Source: Thermoprotei archaeon (GTDB lineage: Archaea > Thermoproteota > Nitrososphaeria > Geothermarchaeales > JDFR-13). Taken from it: DNA of 32,794 nucleotides. How positions within the stretch are numbered: position 1 is the stretch's first letter; each line of letters begins with the position of its first letter. The notes below the pieces were generated by a model that was given only the letters and a program-made list of their open reading frames with translations, was not told the origin of the DNA and did no database searches. The stretch covers positions 1 through 32,794 of the forward strand of contig DQXH01000123.1 in the NCBI GenBank assembly GCA_011043415.1, read 5' to 3'. Below are positions 24,567 through 32,341 of the stretch, piece by piece. Both the position numbers and the translations under genes were made by a program.

Positions 24567-25424
24567 ATGGATTGCATAGGGATTGTAGGTTTTGGTAGGA
24601 TGGGTTCCGCAGCAGCGGAATCCTATATAAACGCTGGATACAAGGTATATGGATGGAATAGGTCTCTTGAGAAAGTGGATAAAGTATATGGTGTCGAGAA
24701 GATAACTAGGTTGAAAGACCTCCCATCTAAATGTAGTTTAATAATGGTCTTTGTATCCGATGACGATGCATCTGCTCAAGTACTATATGGGAAAGACGGG
24801 TTATTCAGCGGGTCATCAAGTGATACAGTTATCTTAAATGCATCTACAATATCCCCTATCCATAGTAAGTTAGCATATGACATCTCACATGAATTAAATA
24901 TTAATTACCTGCATACCCCTATAATGGGTGGACCTAAGACATTAGTTGAGATGAGAAGTTTAATATTGGTGGACGGTGATAAGAATTTATTTAAACTGGT
25001 TGAAGGTGATTTAAAGATTATATCCAGGGAAAGATTGTATTTAGGTCCTCCGCCAACTGCGAGTGTCGTTAAACTAATACTTAATAGCATTGCATTTACA
25101 AATGCTGAGATATTATCAGAAGTAATCTCATTAGCGGAGGCCTGGGACGTTAATCTAGATAAATTATATGAAGCTGCGTCGAAGACATGGCTTAAATGTA
25201 TATTTGATAAATATATGAGGAGGATTTTAAGCGAGGACTATCCATCAAGCTTCCGAATGAGACTAGCTGCTAAAGACCTATTCTATACCACAGCATCAGG
25301 ATATTACAAGGATATACATATGCCAATTATATCCATGGTAAGCCAATTATATCTCCATGCATCCAGTCTAGGATATTCTGAAGATGATTACTCCAGAATA
25401 TTTAAAATATTTAAAAGAAAATAG
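24567..25424 (+). CDS. 3-hydroxyisobutyrate dehydrogenase-like beta-hydroxyacid dehydrogenase
   Basis: I start at ATG 24567 (285 residues): GGTGGG (24557-24562) precedes it and relatives begin a few residues before GFGRMG. An earlier ATG at 24513 would add 18 residues but overlaps TATA-like sequence. The domains are an N-terminal NAD(P)-binding fold (GIVGFGRMGSAAAESYINAG), TPIMGGPKTLVEMRSL for the substrate-binding motif (usual APVSGG), and PPTASVVKLILNSI with the catalytic Lys. The C-terminal half is all-alpha. The family reduces or oxidises beta-hydroxyacids; the substrate is unknown. The normal DxPVSGG reads HTPIMGG, so specificity may differ. It is downstream of the aminotransferase. Confidence 0.85.
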   Translation: MDCIGIVGFGRMGSAAAESYINAGYKVYGWNRSLEKVDKVYGVEKITRLKDLPSKCSLIMVFVSDDDASAQVLYGKDGLFSGSSSDTVILNASTISPIHSKLAYDISHELNINYLHTPIMGGPKTLVEMRSLILVDGDKNLFKLVEGDLKIISRERLYLGPPPTASVVKLILNSIAFTNAEILSEVISLAEAWDVNLDKLYEAASKTWLKCIFDKYMRRILSEDYPSSFRMRLAAKDLFYTTASGYYKDIHMPIISMVSQLYLHASSLGYSEDDYSRIFKIFKRK

Positions 25425-25440
25425 ATACGAGTGAGGATAG

Positions 25441-26757
25441 ATGATATTAAAACCCATGTTATACCAGGTCCCCGACGAAGCATATAAGATGCTATATGAC
25501 TATCTAAATATCCTAGCCCCCTTCATCATATTAATCATAATTTCCGTATTAATAGGATTAATTATAGATCGTATATCCAGGGATCGAGTAATAAAACTAT
25601 TCAACGGATACTGGGTCGTTCTATTCTATGAGGATATCGATAAAAATGGTTTAAAGGAGGCATATTTCGGTAAGATAAATATCCCACCCCGATCCGGTGG
25701 GGGCTTCGAACTCGAGTATGCATTAAAGACTATTGTAAATCCAGTTAAGCTACTCGGATATTTAAAGAGGATGTATGAAGATACGGGGAACGAGAAGTAT
25801 ATTAAGAAAGCCAGGGAATTATATAACCATATTATAAAGTCGAGGAGAATCAATATCGGCTTTGAAGAGATAAAATATGATCCATTTACAGAACCTAGTG
25901 AAGCAAGTAGAAAGGTTTACAAAGACAATATTAAAGATGTCTATGCGATAGTCAGGTTCGTAGATATAATGAGTAAAGAGGAATTGGAGAGGAGGATGGA
26001 GGAGTTAAACAAGACATTCTATCCAGGGACATTATATAGGATAAAGAGAAGTATAACCAATTTCCTTGGATTAGCTAAAGATAGATTGACTGAGGCATTT
26101 GGAGCCGTCTCATCTAAATTATCTAAGGTCGCCCCCATACCTGTTGAAAAGGAGATTAAGAAGACTAGTGAAACCATAGTTACAGGTAAACTAGGTAGTT
26201 ACGAAGCCTTACTTGAAAATAGCATTGGAAAACTAGTCTTGGTTAAGGTTAAGGATATAGACGGTCTAGAAAGATTTTATCAGGGAATATTAAGGGAGTA
26301 CTCACCAAATTATATAGCAGTATATAATGTAGATTTTAGGATAGAGGAGGAGGCTGTATACATTGGTAGAAGGCTATTAGACAACTATCCAATTGAAAAA
26401 CTAGATTATCATGGATGGGCGTTAAGGGAGGGTAAGCATCTAGATATTATTTCAATAGAGAATAAAACGGATAAGAGTATTATCAAGGTGAAGAACCTAT
26501 ATAACAACAATATATACATAGACAAGTTTATAGTCAATAACCAGGAAGTTAAAGTCCCCGACCAGAATCTAGAGCCTGATGAAACTGTAGAGATAATTGT
26601 AGAGGGGGATATAGGCGAGAATCCCGAGATCAAAGTCCAATATACGATTGCTAAGAAGAGTGATATAATATGGCCGACGAGTAAAGTTAGAGTAATAGGA
26701 AGTGGAGAGCCTAGCGAGAGATTTATAGAATCTATATTAAAGAAGATTATGAAGTAG
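25441..26757 (+). CDS. Membrane-anchored protein of unknown function
   Basis: I do not recognise this 438-residue protein. One hydrophobic helix at about residues 24-43 (ILAPFIILIIISVLIGLIID) anchors it, with the large hydrophilic remainder probably cytoplasmic given the basic residues after the helix. There seem to be two small beta-rich units: FNGYWVVLFYEDIDKNGLKE up to SGGGFELEYA (about 54-90), and GKLVLVKVKDIDGLERFYQG up to PNYIAVYNV (about 264-299). Both read 'surface loop, function strand, Y/F-G-I' and recall SH3/Sm-like barrels. A charged helical middle follows the first unit and a beta-sandwich-like tail (SIENKTDKSIIKVKN, LEPDETVEIIVEGD) ends the protein. GTGAGG lies before ATG 25441. 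It may be co-transcribed with the dehydrogenase upstream (16-base gap). Confidence 0.75.
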   Translation: MILKPMLYQVPDEAYKMLYDYLNILAPFIILIIISVLIGLIIDRISRDRVIKLFNGYWVVLFYEDIDKNGLKEAYFGKINIPPRSGGGFELEYALKTIVNPVKLLGYLKRMYEDTGNEKYIKKARELYNHIIKSRRINIGFEEIKYDPFTEPSEASRKVYKDNIKDVYAIVRFVDIMSKEELERRMEELNKTFYPGTLYRIKRSITNFLGLAKDRLTEAFGAVSSKLSKVAPIPVEKEIKKTSETIVTGKLGSYEALLENSIGKLVLVKVKDIDGLERFYQGILREYSPNYIAVYNVDFRIEEEAVYIGRRLLDNYPIEKLDYHGWALREGKHLDIISIENKTDKSIIKVKNLYNNNIYIDKFIVNNQEVKVPDQNLEPDETVEIIVEGDIGENPEIKVQYTIAKKSDIIWPTSKVRVIGSGEPSERFIESILKKIMK

Positions 26758-26760
26758 ATT

Positions 26761-26795
26761 TACAAGTATAAAATGTAAACATTTAAATACTTGTA
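26761..26795. promoter_or_regulatory. 35-bp inverted repeat over the promoter of the RHH gene
   Basis: The left arm TACAAGTATAAAATGT (26761-26776) and the complement of the right arm, TACAAGTATTTAAATGT (26779-26795), are nearly identical, differing by a one-base length change. The centre is only two bases. The right arm contains the TATA element TTTAAATA (26782-26789), which would start transcription near 26811, at the ATG (26813). This is the expected design of an autorepressor operator. Confidence 0.7.
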
Positions 26796-26812
26796 ATACA
26801 AATATTATAGAT

Positions 26813-27247
26813 ATGACGGAAGATAATGAGAAGAAGGAGAAGATTATAAGTATTAGGGGGATTGACAAAGACCTTTATAAAAGGCTTAAGGCGTTTGCTG
26901 ACGAAGCTGGAAAGACGGTTGGAGAAGCTGTGAATGATGCGATACAGATATTCCTGAGCTTATCAGGTAAACTCTCAGCTACAGTAGATGAAATTGTCAA
27001 GGAGGCAGCTTCATTAAGAGGGTTTAATGAGTTGTCGATCACGGGAGAGGAGGTTAAGGGATTTGATAAGAATATTATTATAGTGGATATCGATAAGCTT
27101 CATTTAAAAGACTTTGATGACGAGGCTTTACAGAAGATTGTTAGATTAATTAATATCAAGAAGTTAATTGTATCTGGTAAGGTAAATAAAGTCGCTTTAT
27201 ACTCTAAGTGCTTTAATGTATCAAGCGTGGAGTTTAGAGAGGATTAG
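26813..27247 (+). CDS. Ribbon-helix-helix regulator with an unknown C-terminal domain
   Basis: The N-terminus IISIRGIDKDLYKRLKAFADEAGKT-VGEAVNDAIQIFL (about residues 10-48) has the strand-helix-helix pattern of Arc/CopG/MetJ DNA-binding proteins. The second domain (about 68-144: NIIIVDIDKLHLKDFDDEAL, INIKKLIVSGKVNKVALYS) is alternating strand/helix and unrecognised; it could sense a ligand or mediate oligomers. The transcript appears leaderless, and the palindrome at 26761-26795 sits on its TATA box, so I infer self-repression. Its 3' end overlaps the radical SAM gene on the other strand by 4 bases. Target genes beyond itself are unknown. Confidence 0.78.
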   Translation: MTEDNEKKEKIISIRGIDKDLYKRLKAFADEAGKTVGEAVNDAIQIFLSLSGKLSATVDEIVKEAASLRGFNELSITGEEVKGFDKNIIIVDIDKLHLKDFDDEALQKIVRLINIKKLIVSGKVNKVALYSKCFNVSSVEFRED

Positions 27248-28386
27248 CTTATAGGCCTATATATAATCCCCAGTTTATCAGCATATGAATAAGCCTCCTC
27301 CATCTCTTTATATTTAGGCCTTCTAGCTATATCCTTAAAACGCCACGGCTCCCGAACCACCATATGCTCAGGTCTATATTGATCCATGATATTGACAAGT
27401 ACATTGGGTGTATTATCCGCTATCCACCTAAGCACGGGTTTAGTACAGCATTCAATATGGTTGGGAAGGACTAGGTGTCTAATAATGATCTCTCCCCCAT
27501 ATCCATAAACTATCTTTAGATTCCTGGTAACGACGTTATAGTAGTTATGAACCCTACTTAATTTAAATCCGCATTCATTATTCCCATATTTGAAGTCCGG
27601 GAGCCATATATCCATTATATCAAGTAGAAGCTCTAAGGCCTCTATAGTCATATACATATTACTATTCCATAGAAGTGGGATCCAGTCATTGAAATACCTT
27701 AATGACTCTATTATGACATGGAGATTCTGATCTGGATTTCCACCTACGTAATTGATGTTTCTAGCTCCCTTAGACGCAAGTATATGTGATATTCTAGCCA
27801 GGTATTGAGGGTCGACAATCTCTCCATTGAATGGTCTCTGGCTAATATCCCAGTTCTGGCAGAATACACATTTAAAGCTGCATCCAGTGAAGAATATAGT
27901 TCCTGAGGGGACTAATGGAGCCTCCTCACCCATATGTAGGAATGCTGAAGCGACTCTAGAAACAGAGTCTAATCCACATACCCCTCTATGTCCATCATAT
28001 CTATTCACCATACATCTTCTTTCACATAACCTACATGGGTTTACAAGTCTCTTAGCAATCTCTATCTTAACCTCAAGGAAATTATTACTACTATATTCCC
28101 TCCTAAATTCGTTTACATCGATATCTCCATTATATACCTTGTTCCATACATCTCTAAAGCTTCTTCTAAGCTCCCGATGAAGATTAAATAATTCATCTGC
28201 CGAGAAACTTCTCCAGTCCCCTATATCTCTGGGGACCTCAATATGTTTTGCAATGATATATCTTGGGGGGTATATCTGCTTCATAACTCTATAATACCAT
28301 GTAAGGATACGCCTAACATTTTCATCCCCCCATACTGTAAGTGAATCAGGTCTAACTAGATAGTAGTATACGTCTTCATCCACCAT
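27244..28386 (-). CDS. Radical SAM protein, PflX-like (COG1313 type)
   Basis: The radical SAM cluster motif CSFKCVFCQNW (Cys near 169, 173, 176) is followed by GGNPDQNLHVIIESL and LLWNSNMYM, typical of the pyruvate-formate-lyase-activase-related PflX group. Ahead of it is a second cysteine set, PCRLCERRCMVNR up to GHRGVCG (Cys near 118, 121, 125, 137), also typical of that group and able to bind metal. About 110 extra residues precede this. Family members are glycyl-radical-activase-like, but no glycyl radical enzyme is seen nearby, so the target is unknown. ATG 28386 has a TATA-like TAAATA run about 25 bases upstream and no clear ribosome-binding site. Confidence 0.88.
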   Translation of the reverse strand: MVDEDVYYYLVRPDSLTVWGDENVRRILTWYYRVMKQIYPPRYIIAKHIEVPRDIGDWRSFSADELFNLHRELRRSFRDVWNKVYNGDIDVNEFRREYSSNNFLEVKIEIAKRLVNPCRLCERRCMVNRYDGHRGVCGLDSVSRVASAFLHMGEEAPLVPSGTIFFTGCSFKCVFCQNWDISQRPFNGEIVDPQYLARISHILASKGARNINYVGGNPDQNLHVIIESLRYFNDWIPLLWNSNMYMTIEALELLLDIMDIWLPDFKYGNNECGFKLSRVHNYYNVVTRNLKIVYGYGGEIIIRHLVLPNHIECCTKPVLRWIADNTPNVLVNIMDQYRPEHMVVREPWRFKDIARRPKYKEMEEAYSYADKLGIIYRPIS

Positions 28387-28426
28387 GCTCCATATATAAA
28401 AATAGTATTTATTTAAATAGTTCTTG

Positions 28427-29134
28427 CTACTGTATCTTCTCGATAGCCTCTCTAAAGTATCTATTTCTATTCTTCAGGTATTTAATGGCCATTGCGATAT
28501 CCTCACCTGGGGATAATGTATATTCTAGAAATACACCTGTACGTCCATAGATCTCCCTCTTACTGAGCATATATACCCTCTCATTCACTATAGACTCCGG
28601 AATAGATAGTATTTTAGATGCCCAGCCCTCCCTTCCAATTATACAAGTCTCAATATGACCATCGTTAGTCGGCTGGATCAACATAAGCCTCTTATCAACA
28701 CCTGGTACCCTACGTAGACTCCCTAGACTATTATAATCTATCATCCCCCCGAATCTATAGAAGGATATCTCATTTGAAGTGAGCTTCTTCAGTGGATAAC
28801 TAACTACCTTCTTACCATAGTCATCAAGCCAGTAATATACCTTAGGTGTATTGTAGGGTGTTGCCTGGATAATAACTTTATTCCTAATCTCAAATCCATA
28901 TGACTCTAGCGTAGATTCTATCAGAAATGGGCTTACATATCTCAATATAATTATATCGATATCGCTATTAGGGTTAACATCTCCTCTAGCTACACTACCA
29001 TATACATATGGGTTTAAGCCCCTTAGATATAGGGGCTTAGAAATTTTAATGGCCTCCCTCCTAAACTTCTTAAGCAAATCAATTCGATCCTTATTATATA
29101 TTACCCCCCTCCACTCACCTGGTCTACAAATCAT
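28427..29134 (-). CDS. Nucleotidyltransferase-domain protein
   Basis: The pol-beta-type nucleotidyltransferase core is at about residues 43-64: VYGSVARGDVNPNSDIDIII, with GS and the DxD metal ligands intact. The following region (PYNTPKVYYWLDDYGKKVVS and a C-terminal part with RTGVFLEYTLSPGEDIAMA) is longer than the minimal MNT toxins or antitoxins. It resembles the stand-alone archaeal nucleotidyltransferases of about 235 residues whose substrate is unknown. No HEPN partner is adjacent, which argues against a MNT/HEPN toxin pair. It lies 40 bases upstream of the radical SAM gene on the same strand, so the two may share a transcript. ATG 29134 follows a TATA-like TTTATATTG. Confidence 0.83.
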   Translation of the reverse strand: MICRPGEWRGVIYNKDRIDLLKKFRREAIKISKPLYLRGLNPYVYGSVARGDVNPNSDIDIIILRYVSPFLIESTLESYGFEIRNKVIIQATPYNTPKVYYWLDDYGKKVVSYPLKKLTSNEISFYRFGGMIDYNSLGSLRRVPGVDKRLMLIQPTNDGHIETCIIGREGWASKILSIPESIVNERVYMLSKREIYGRTGVFLEYTLSPGEDIAMAIKYLKNRNRYFREAIEKIQ

Positions 29135-29210
29135 CTTCTTCTACCAATATAAACCTTTTTAACACCAATAATTAAATTATAATATGTTCAAAATATCAAT
29201 TATGACATGA

Positions 29211-29228
29211 ATATGTAAAATTACATAT
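29211..29228. promoter_or_regulatory. 18-bp inverted repeat ATATGTAA-AA-TTACATAT
   Basis: Perfect 8-base arms with a 2-base centre lie between the thiI stop (29278) and the nucleotidyltransferase start (29134). It is about 50 bases upstream of the latter's TATA-like element. It could be a regulator site or part of the thiI 3' end; no T-run directly follows on the reverse strand. Confidence 0.4.
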
Positions 29229-29277
29229 GTTAAATAAATTAAACTATATGAAAATTGTCAAGTTTATGGAAAATTAC

Positions 29278-30726
29278 TCAATACCGTCTTCTAAATCTCT
29301 CGAATCCACCTACGAGATAATATGCTTTATAACCCTTCCTCCTAAGAATATATGCTATATATTTACTTAATACACCTGCCCTGCAGATAATTATAATTGG
29401 CCTATCCCTATAATCCTCTATATATTCACTAAGCTCCTCTTGAGGAATATTTATGGATCCTGGTATATGTGACTCGATATATTCATTTGATGGCCTAACA
29501 TCTATTAATACTGCGTTATCAGGGATCTCATCATATTCTATCGGGTAATCTTCAATAGGCTTTAAATCATACTCCAGATCCCTCAAATCATATACTCTAA
29601 TATTATCTAGAGACTCTTCAAATACTCTAAAGTCTAGTTTAGATTCCTCCTCCTCAACCACCTTGGACGACGCCCTTAGAACAGGGAAACGCTCTACCAA
29701 TGCACATACCTCCTCAACCACCTTAGATGATTCATAGGTCCCGATTTCCATAGCAATCTTCATAATATCATCTTTATCCAGACCGAATAACGGTCTATTA
29801 ACGGGGATTTTAATAGCCTCCTGAGAAACCTTTAAATTCCTCAACGTCTGACTTGAGACCTGCCCCAATACCTCTCCAGTAACTAGACTATCCGCCTTAA
29901 GTAGATCCGCTATATACTCGCCTCCCCTATACATGAAACGCTTCAATATAACTATTCTATAGTCCCTTCTAATCCTATCCCTAATCATAGCTGCTAAAGG
30001 CCTGTAATCAGCTACATACATCTTCGGCCTATACCCATATGACCAGTTTTTAGCGAGTATCGAGACCACTCTTAAAACCTTCTTTAGATACTCCTCACTA
30101 GCTAATTGAGCATGGAAATAATGCACTTCAGCACCCCTCTTAAGTGCATACCAGCTTGCAACCGCTGAATCGAAACCTCCGGAGACTAGGCTTATAATTC
30201 TTCCATCAGTCCCTATTGGCAGGCCTCCATATGCCTTAAACTCCCTTAAATAATAAAATACTTTATTCCCTCTAATCTCGAGTTTAACCCAGATATCTGG
30301 ATTCTTGAGGTCGACTCCCTTTGCATATGGTGTTAATGCCTTTCCAAGCTCCCTATTTACATCTATACTCCTGAAACTATGTTTACCCTCTCGCTTAGCC
30401 TTAACCGCAAATACCTTATTTCTAATGATATCTCGATAGATCTCCACACCCATCGAAACAATGTCATTTAAATCATCGAAATCTCTTGTAACAACCTCCA
30501 TAAACCCAACTATTCCGAATACCCTCCTTAAAACATTAAATATCTTGTCGTCGCCATCGACTTTAACTAGTATCCTACTCCACATATTGACTATCTCATA
30601 TTCCTTATACCCATTTGAAGTAAGAGCGTCTCTAATATTATCTATGAGTCTATTCATAAACCTCCTTCTACTTCTCCTACTCTTTAAAGTTAATTCACCT
30701 AATCTAATCAGAATATCCATATCCAT
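29278..30726 (-). CDS. thiI: tRNA 4-thiouridine synthase ThiI with C-terminal rhodanese domain
   Basis: I start at ATG 30726: homologues begin just before ILIRLGELTLKS, and TTAAAAATA lies about 30 bases upstream, giving a near-leaderless transcript. ATG 30780 would add 18 residues. In order come a ferredoxin-like NFLD region, THUMP (about 50-150), and the PP-loop ATPase with SLVSGGFDSA near 179-188. Then come Cys near 341 (EEVCAL) and a rhodanese domain with the persulfide Cys near 448 (IIICRAGVLSKY). The two cysteines correspond to C344 and C456 of E. coli ThiI, so both sulfur-transfer residues are present. It adds sulfur to U8 of tRNA and may also serve thiazole synthesis. Divergent from the DUF134 gene. 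Confidence 0.93.
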   Translation of the reverse strand: MDMDILIRLGELTLKSRRSRRRFMNRLIDNIRDALTSNGYKEYEIVNMWSRILVKVDGDDKIFNVLRRVFGIVGFMEVVTRDFDDLNDIVSMGVEIYRDIIRNKVFAVKAKREGKHSFRSIDVNRELGKALTPYAKGVDLKNPDIWVKLEIRGNKVFYYLREFKAYGGLPIGTDGRIISLVSGGFDSAVASWYALKRGAEVHYFHAQLASEEYLKKVLRVVSILAKNWSYGYRPKMYVADYRPLAAMIRDRIRRDYRIVILKRFMYRGGEYIADLLKADSLVTGEVLGQVSSQTLRNLKVSQEAIKIPVNRPLFGLDKDDIMKIAMEIGTYESSKVVEEVCALVERFPVLRASSKVVEEEESKLDFRVFEESLDNIRVYDLRDLEYDLKPIEDYPIEYDEIPDNAVLIDVRPSNEYIESHIPGSINIPQEELSEYIEDYRDRPIIIICRAGVLSKYIAYILRRKGYKAYYLVGGFERFRRRY

Positions 30727-30836
30727 TAAGACTATATCATTGCAATTCAATATTTTTAATAAGTTCTCAAGGCTTTTCATTAATAATTTTCGAGGCTCTT
30801 AACTATTTTTAGTGGGTATATATAGAGGGGGGTTAA

Positions 30837-31160
30837 ATGTGGAGATGGAGGATTAGGCAGAGGGGTCGGGGTAGACCGATGAAACCAAGGTTTATACATT
30901 ATTTAAGGCCTCATCCCCCGATGATACCTATTAGCTATGGTAGAATACCTCCTCCACCGCCTCATATCAAACCTATTGAGATGACTCCCGACGAGTATGA
31001 AGCCTATATTCTAATTTATTATGAAGGTCTTAGTCAGGAGGAGGCTGCGTTGAAGATGGGTGTATCTAGAGGAACTCTATGGAGAAGTTTAGATAGTGCT
31101 AGGAAGAAGATTGCTGAGATGCTTGCAACTGGAAGGCCTATCATAGTCCGGATGTATTAA
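30837..31160 (+). CDS. DUF134 family HTH protein
   Basis: The protein has 107 residues with the family pattern RGRPMKPRFI near the start, MTPDEYEAYILIYYEGLSQE in the middle, and a sigma-region-4-like helix-turn-helix EEAALKMGVSRGTLWRSLDSAR followed by KIAEML. DUF134 proteins are predicted DNA-binding regulators, often found with NifX/NifB-like FeMo-cofactor family or Mrp ATPase genes. Here the neighbour is a DUF5320-like protein but no NifX. A run of prolines (IPPPPPH) separates the two halves. TATATATA (30818-30825) and a G-rich run (30826-30832) precede ATG 30837. Confidence 0.88.
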   Translation: MWRWRIRQRGRGRPMKPRFIHYLRPHPPMIPISYGRIPPPPPHIKPIEMTPDEYEAYILIYYEGLSQEEAALKMGVSRGTLWRSLDSARKKIAEMLATGRPIIVRMY

Positions 31161-31249
31161 CCCTTTATATACAAGTTATGGAATATGAAGTCATGGAGTA
31201 TTGTTAACCTTTATTTTTGTGCATATGCTAATAATTAATGGTGATTGGT

Positions 31250-31483
31250 ATGGGATGGAGATGGGGATTTAGGAGAGGAGGATATGGATATCCACCCTAT
31301 TACCCGCCTTATTATCCACCGCACTATCCACCGTATTATCCGCCAGCGAATCCAGAGGATGAACTAAGATATTTAGAAAATTACAAGAAAATGCTTGAGG
31401 ACGAGAAGAAGGCTATCGAGGAAGAGATTAGAATGATTGAGGAACGCATTAGAGAACTTAAGAGGATGCTGGGTAAGGAATAG
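31250..31483 (+). CDS. DUF5320-like small protein with Pro/Tyr repeats and a coiled coil
   Basis: I start at ATG 31250, which has GGTGA (31240-31244) five bases before it; ATG 31238 overlaps that site. The 77 residues split into a glycine/aromatic head ([14 protein letters not shown]), five repeats of the type YPPY/H, and a charged coiled coil (about 38-75, [18 protein letters not shown]). This is the plan of DUF5320 proteins, which accompany DUF134 and NifX-like genes in anaerobes. The usual GPxGxGPGTGRG head is replaced here. The function is unknown; metal or cofactor handling is only suggested by the company such genes keep. Confidence 0.75.
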   Translation: MGWRWGFRRGGYGYPPYYPPYYPPHYPPYYPPANPEDELRYLENYKKMLEDEKKAIEEEIRMIEERIRELKRMLGKE

Positions 31484-31534
31484 TTTTAACACATTCTTTT
31501 TACAATAGAATTATTATAGGGGGGTGGGTGGGAT

Positions 31535-31867
31535 ATTCCTAAGTATATCCTAGTCTATACAAAGAAGAGTAAGAAGCCTGAGATCGGTAGAGTAATTACC
31601 TATGATAAGAATGGAGTGATAGGCATATTTCATAGGAAAGCACCCTTAACAAAAGAGTTGAGGAAGGGAATGCTAGTTATTGCAAGGATTATATCTCCCA
31701 AGGATAAGGATAGAAACTTCTATATTTTATGGCCTGAGGAGATCTTGAAGGATGATAGGATCCCAGAGAAATATAATAAGAATCTGGAGGTATGGGGTAG
31801 ACCAGCATATAAGGAATTGAAGAGGCGTAGGATGGAGAGACTTGAGAAGGAGAAGGCCGGGAGGTGA
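31535..31867 (+). CDS. Small basic protein of unknown function, apparent ATT start
   Basis: Coding-like sequence runs in this frame from the stop at 31517 to the TGA at 31867. Between 31520 and 31615 there is no ATG, GTG or TTG in frame, yet the codons read as protein (PKYILVYTKKSKKPEIGRVI). A G-rich run (31519-31532) ends two bases before ATT 31535, whose product would begin (M)PKYILVYTKK. I therefore propose a non-standard start; the first canonical one, GTG 31616, would cut off 27 residues. The protein (110 residues) is lysine/arginine-rich with a helical tail (AYKELKRRRMERLEKEKAG) and matches no family I know. Its TGA overlaps the ribosome-binding site of the YbaK-like gene. Confidence 0.6.
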   Translation: MPKYILVYTKKSKKPEIGRVITYDKNGVIGIFHRKAPLTKELRKGMLVIARIISPKDKDRNFYILWPEEILKDDRIPEKYNKNLEVWGRPAYKELKRRRMERLEKEKAGR

Positions 31868-31872
31868 TGGAG

Positions 31873-32328
31873 ATGTATCTTGATATTATTAAGAGGCTTG
31901 AGGAGGCTGGAGTAAGCTATATATTATTTTATAATAGGGATGGATTTGAAACTGTTGAAAAAGCGTCTAAATATACTGGATACCCCCCTGAAAACATCCT
32001 TAAGACAATGATTCTCAAAGCTGGTGAAAAGTTGATTGCATATATAGTTAGAGGCGATCAAAGGGTGAACCTAAATTTTATAAGTAGTTATCTAGGGCTT
32101 AAAGTAAAGTTGGCCGACGTTAAGTCTATTAAAAATGAACTGGGGATAGAGGTAGGGGGCTTATCAGTACTACATCCAAATATAATGAGGATCGATCGAT
32201 ACATGTCTAGAAAATGCCTTGAGGTATCTGATGTAATTGTAGGAGGTGGAGACCGCCTCCATTTATTTAAAGTATCAATAAAAGACCTAATCGAGTTGAC
32301 TAAACCTACTATATTGGATGATGAGTAG
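31873..32328 (+). CDS. YbaK/EbsC-family aminoacyl-tRNA deacylase-like protein
   Basis: The start is placed at ATG 31873 because GAGGTGA (31861-31867) lies five bases upstream; GTG 31864 and ATG 31867 are in frame but inside that site. The 152 residues follow the YbaK plan: TVEKASKYTGYPPENILKTM near the start (usual TVEEAAxxxGVxxxxIxKTL), then LIAYIVRGDQRVNL, and EVGGLSVLHP for the GGxSPxG loop, here with leucine and histidine variations. Such proteins hydrolyse mischarged aminoacyl-tRNA in trans (Cys- or Ala-tRNA-Pro in known cases); the specificity here is unknown. It is probably co-transcribed with the small basic protein just upstream. Confidence 0.85.
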   Translation: MYLDIIKRLEEAGVSYILFYNRDGFETVEKASKYTGYPPENILKTMILKAGEKLIAYIVRGDQRVNLNFISSYLGLKVKLADVKSIKNELGIEVGGLSVLHPNIMRIDRYMSRKCLEVSDVIVGGGDRLHLFKVSIKDLIELTKPTILDDE

Positions 32329-32341
32329 GAGGCTAACCTTA

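Noticed and set aside
24603-24623. Hairpin GGTTCCGC/GCGGAATCC in the dehydrogenase gene
   Set aside because: It lies inside the conserved Rossmann-fold codons, contains a G-U mismatch, and is explained by coding sequence.
28427-29134. MNT/HEPN toxin-antitoxin pair
   Set aside because: No HEPN-like small helical protein lies next to the nucleotidyltransferase, and the protein is about twice the size of MNT antitoxins.
31285-31352. Short tandem DNA repeat (TATCCACC-type units)
   Set aside because: It is simply the coding sequence for the Tyr-Pro-Pro-Tyr repeats of the DUF5320-like protein, not a CRISPR or intergenic repeat.
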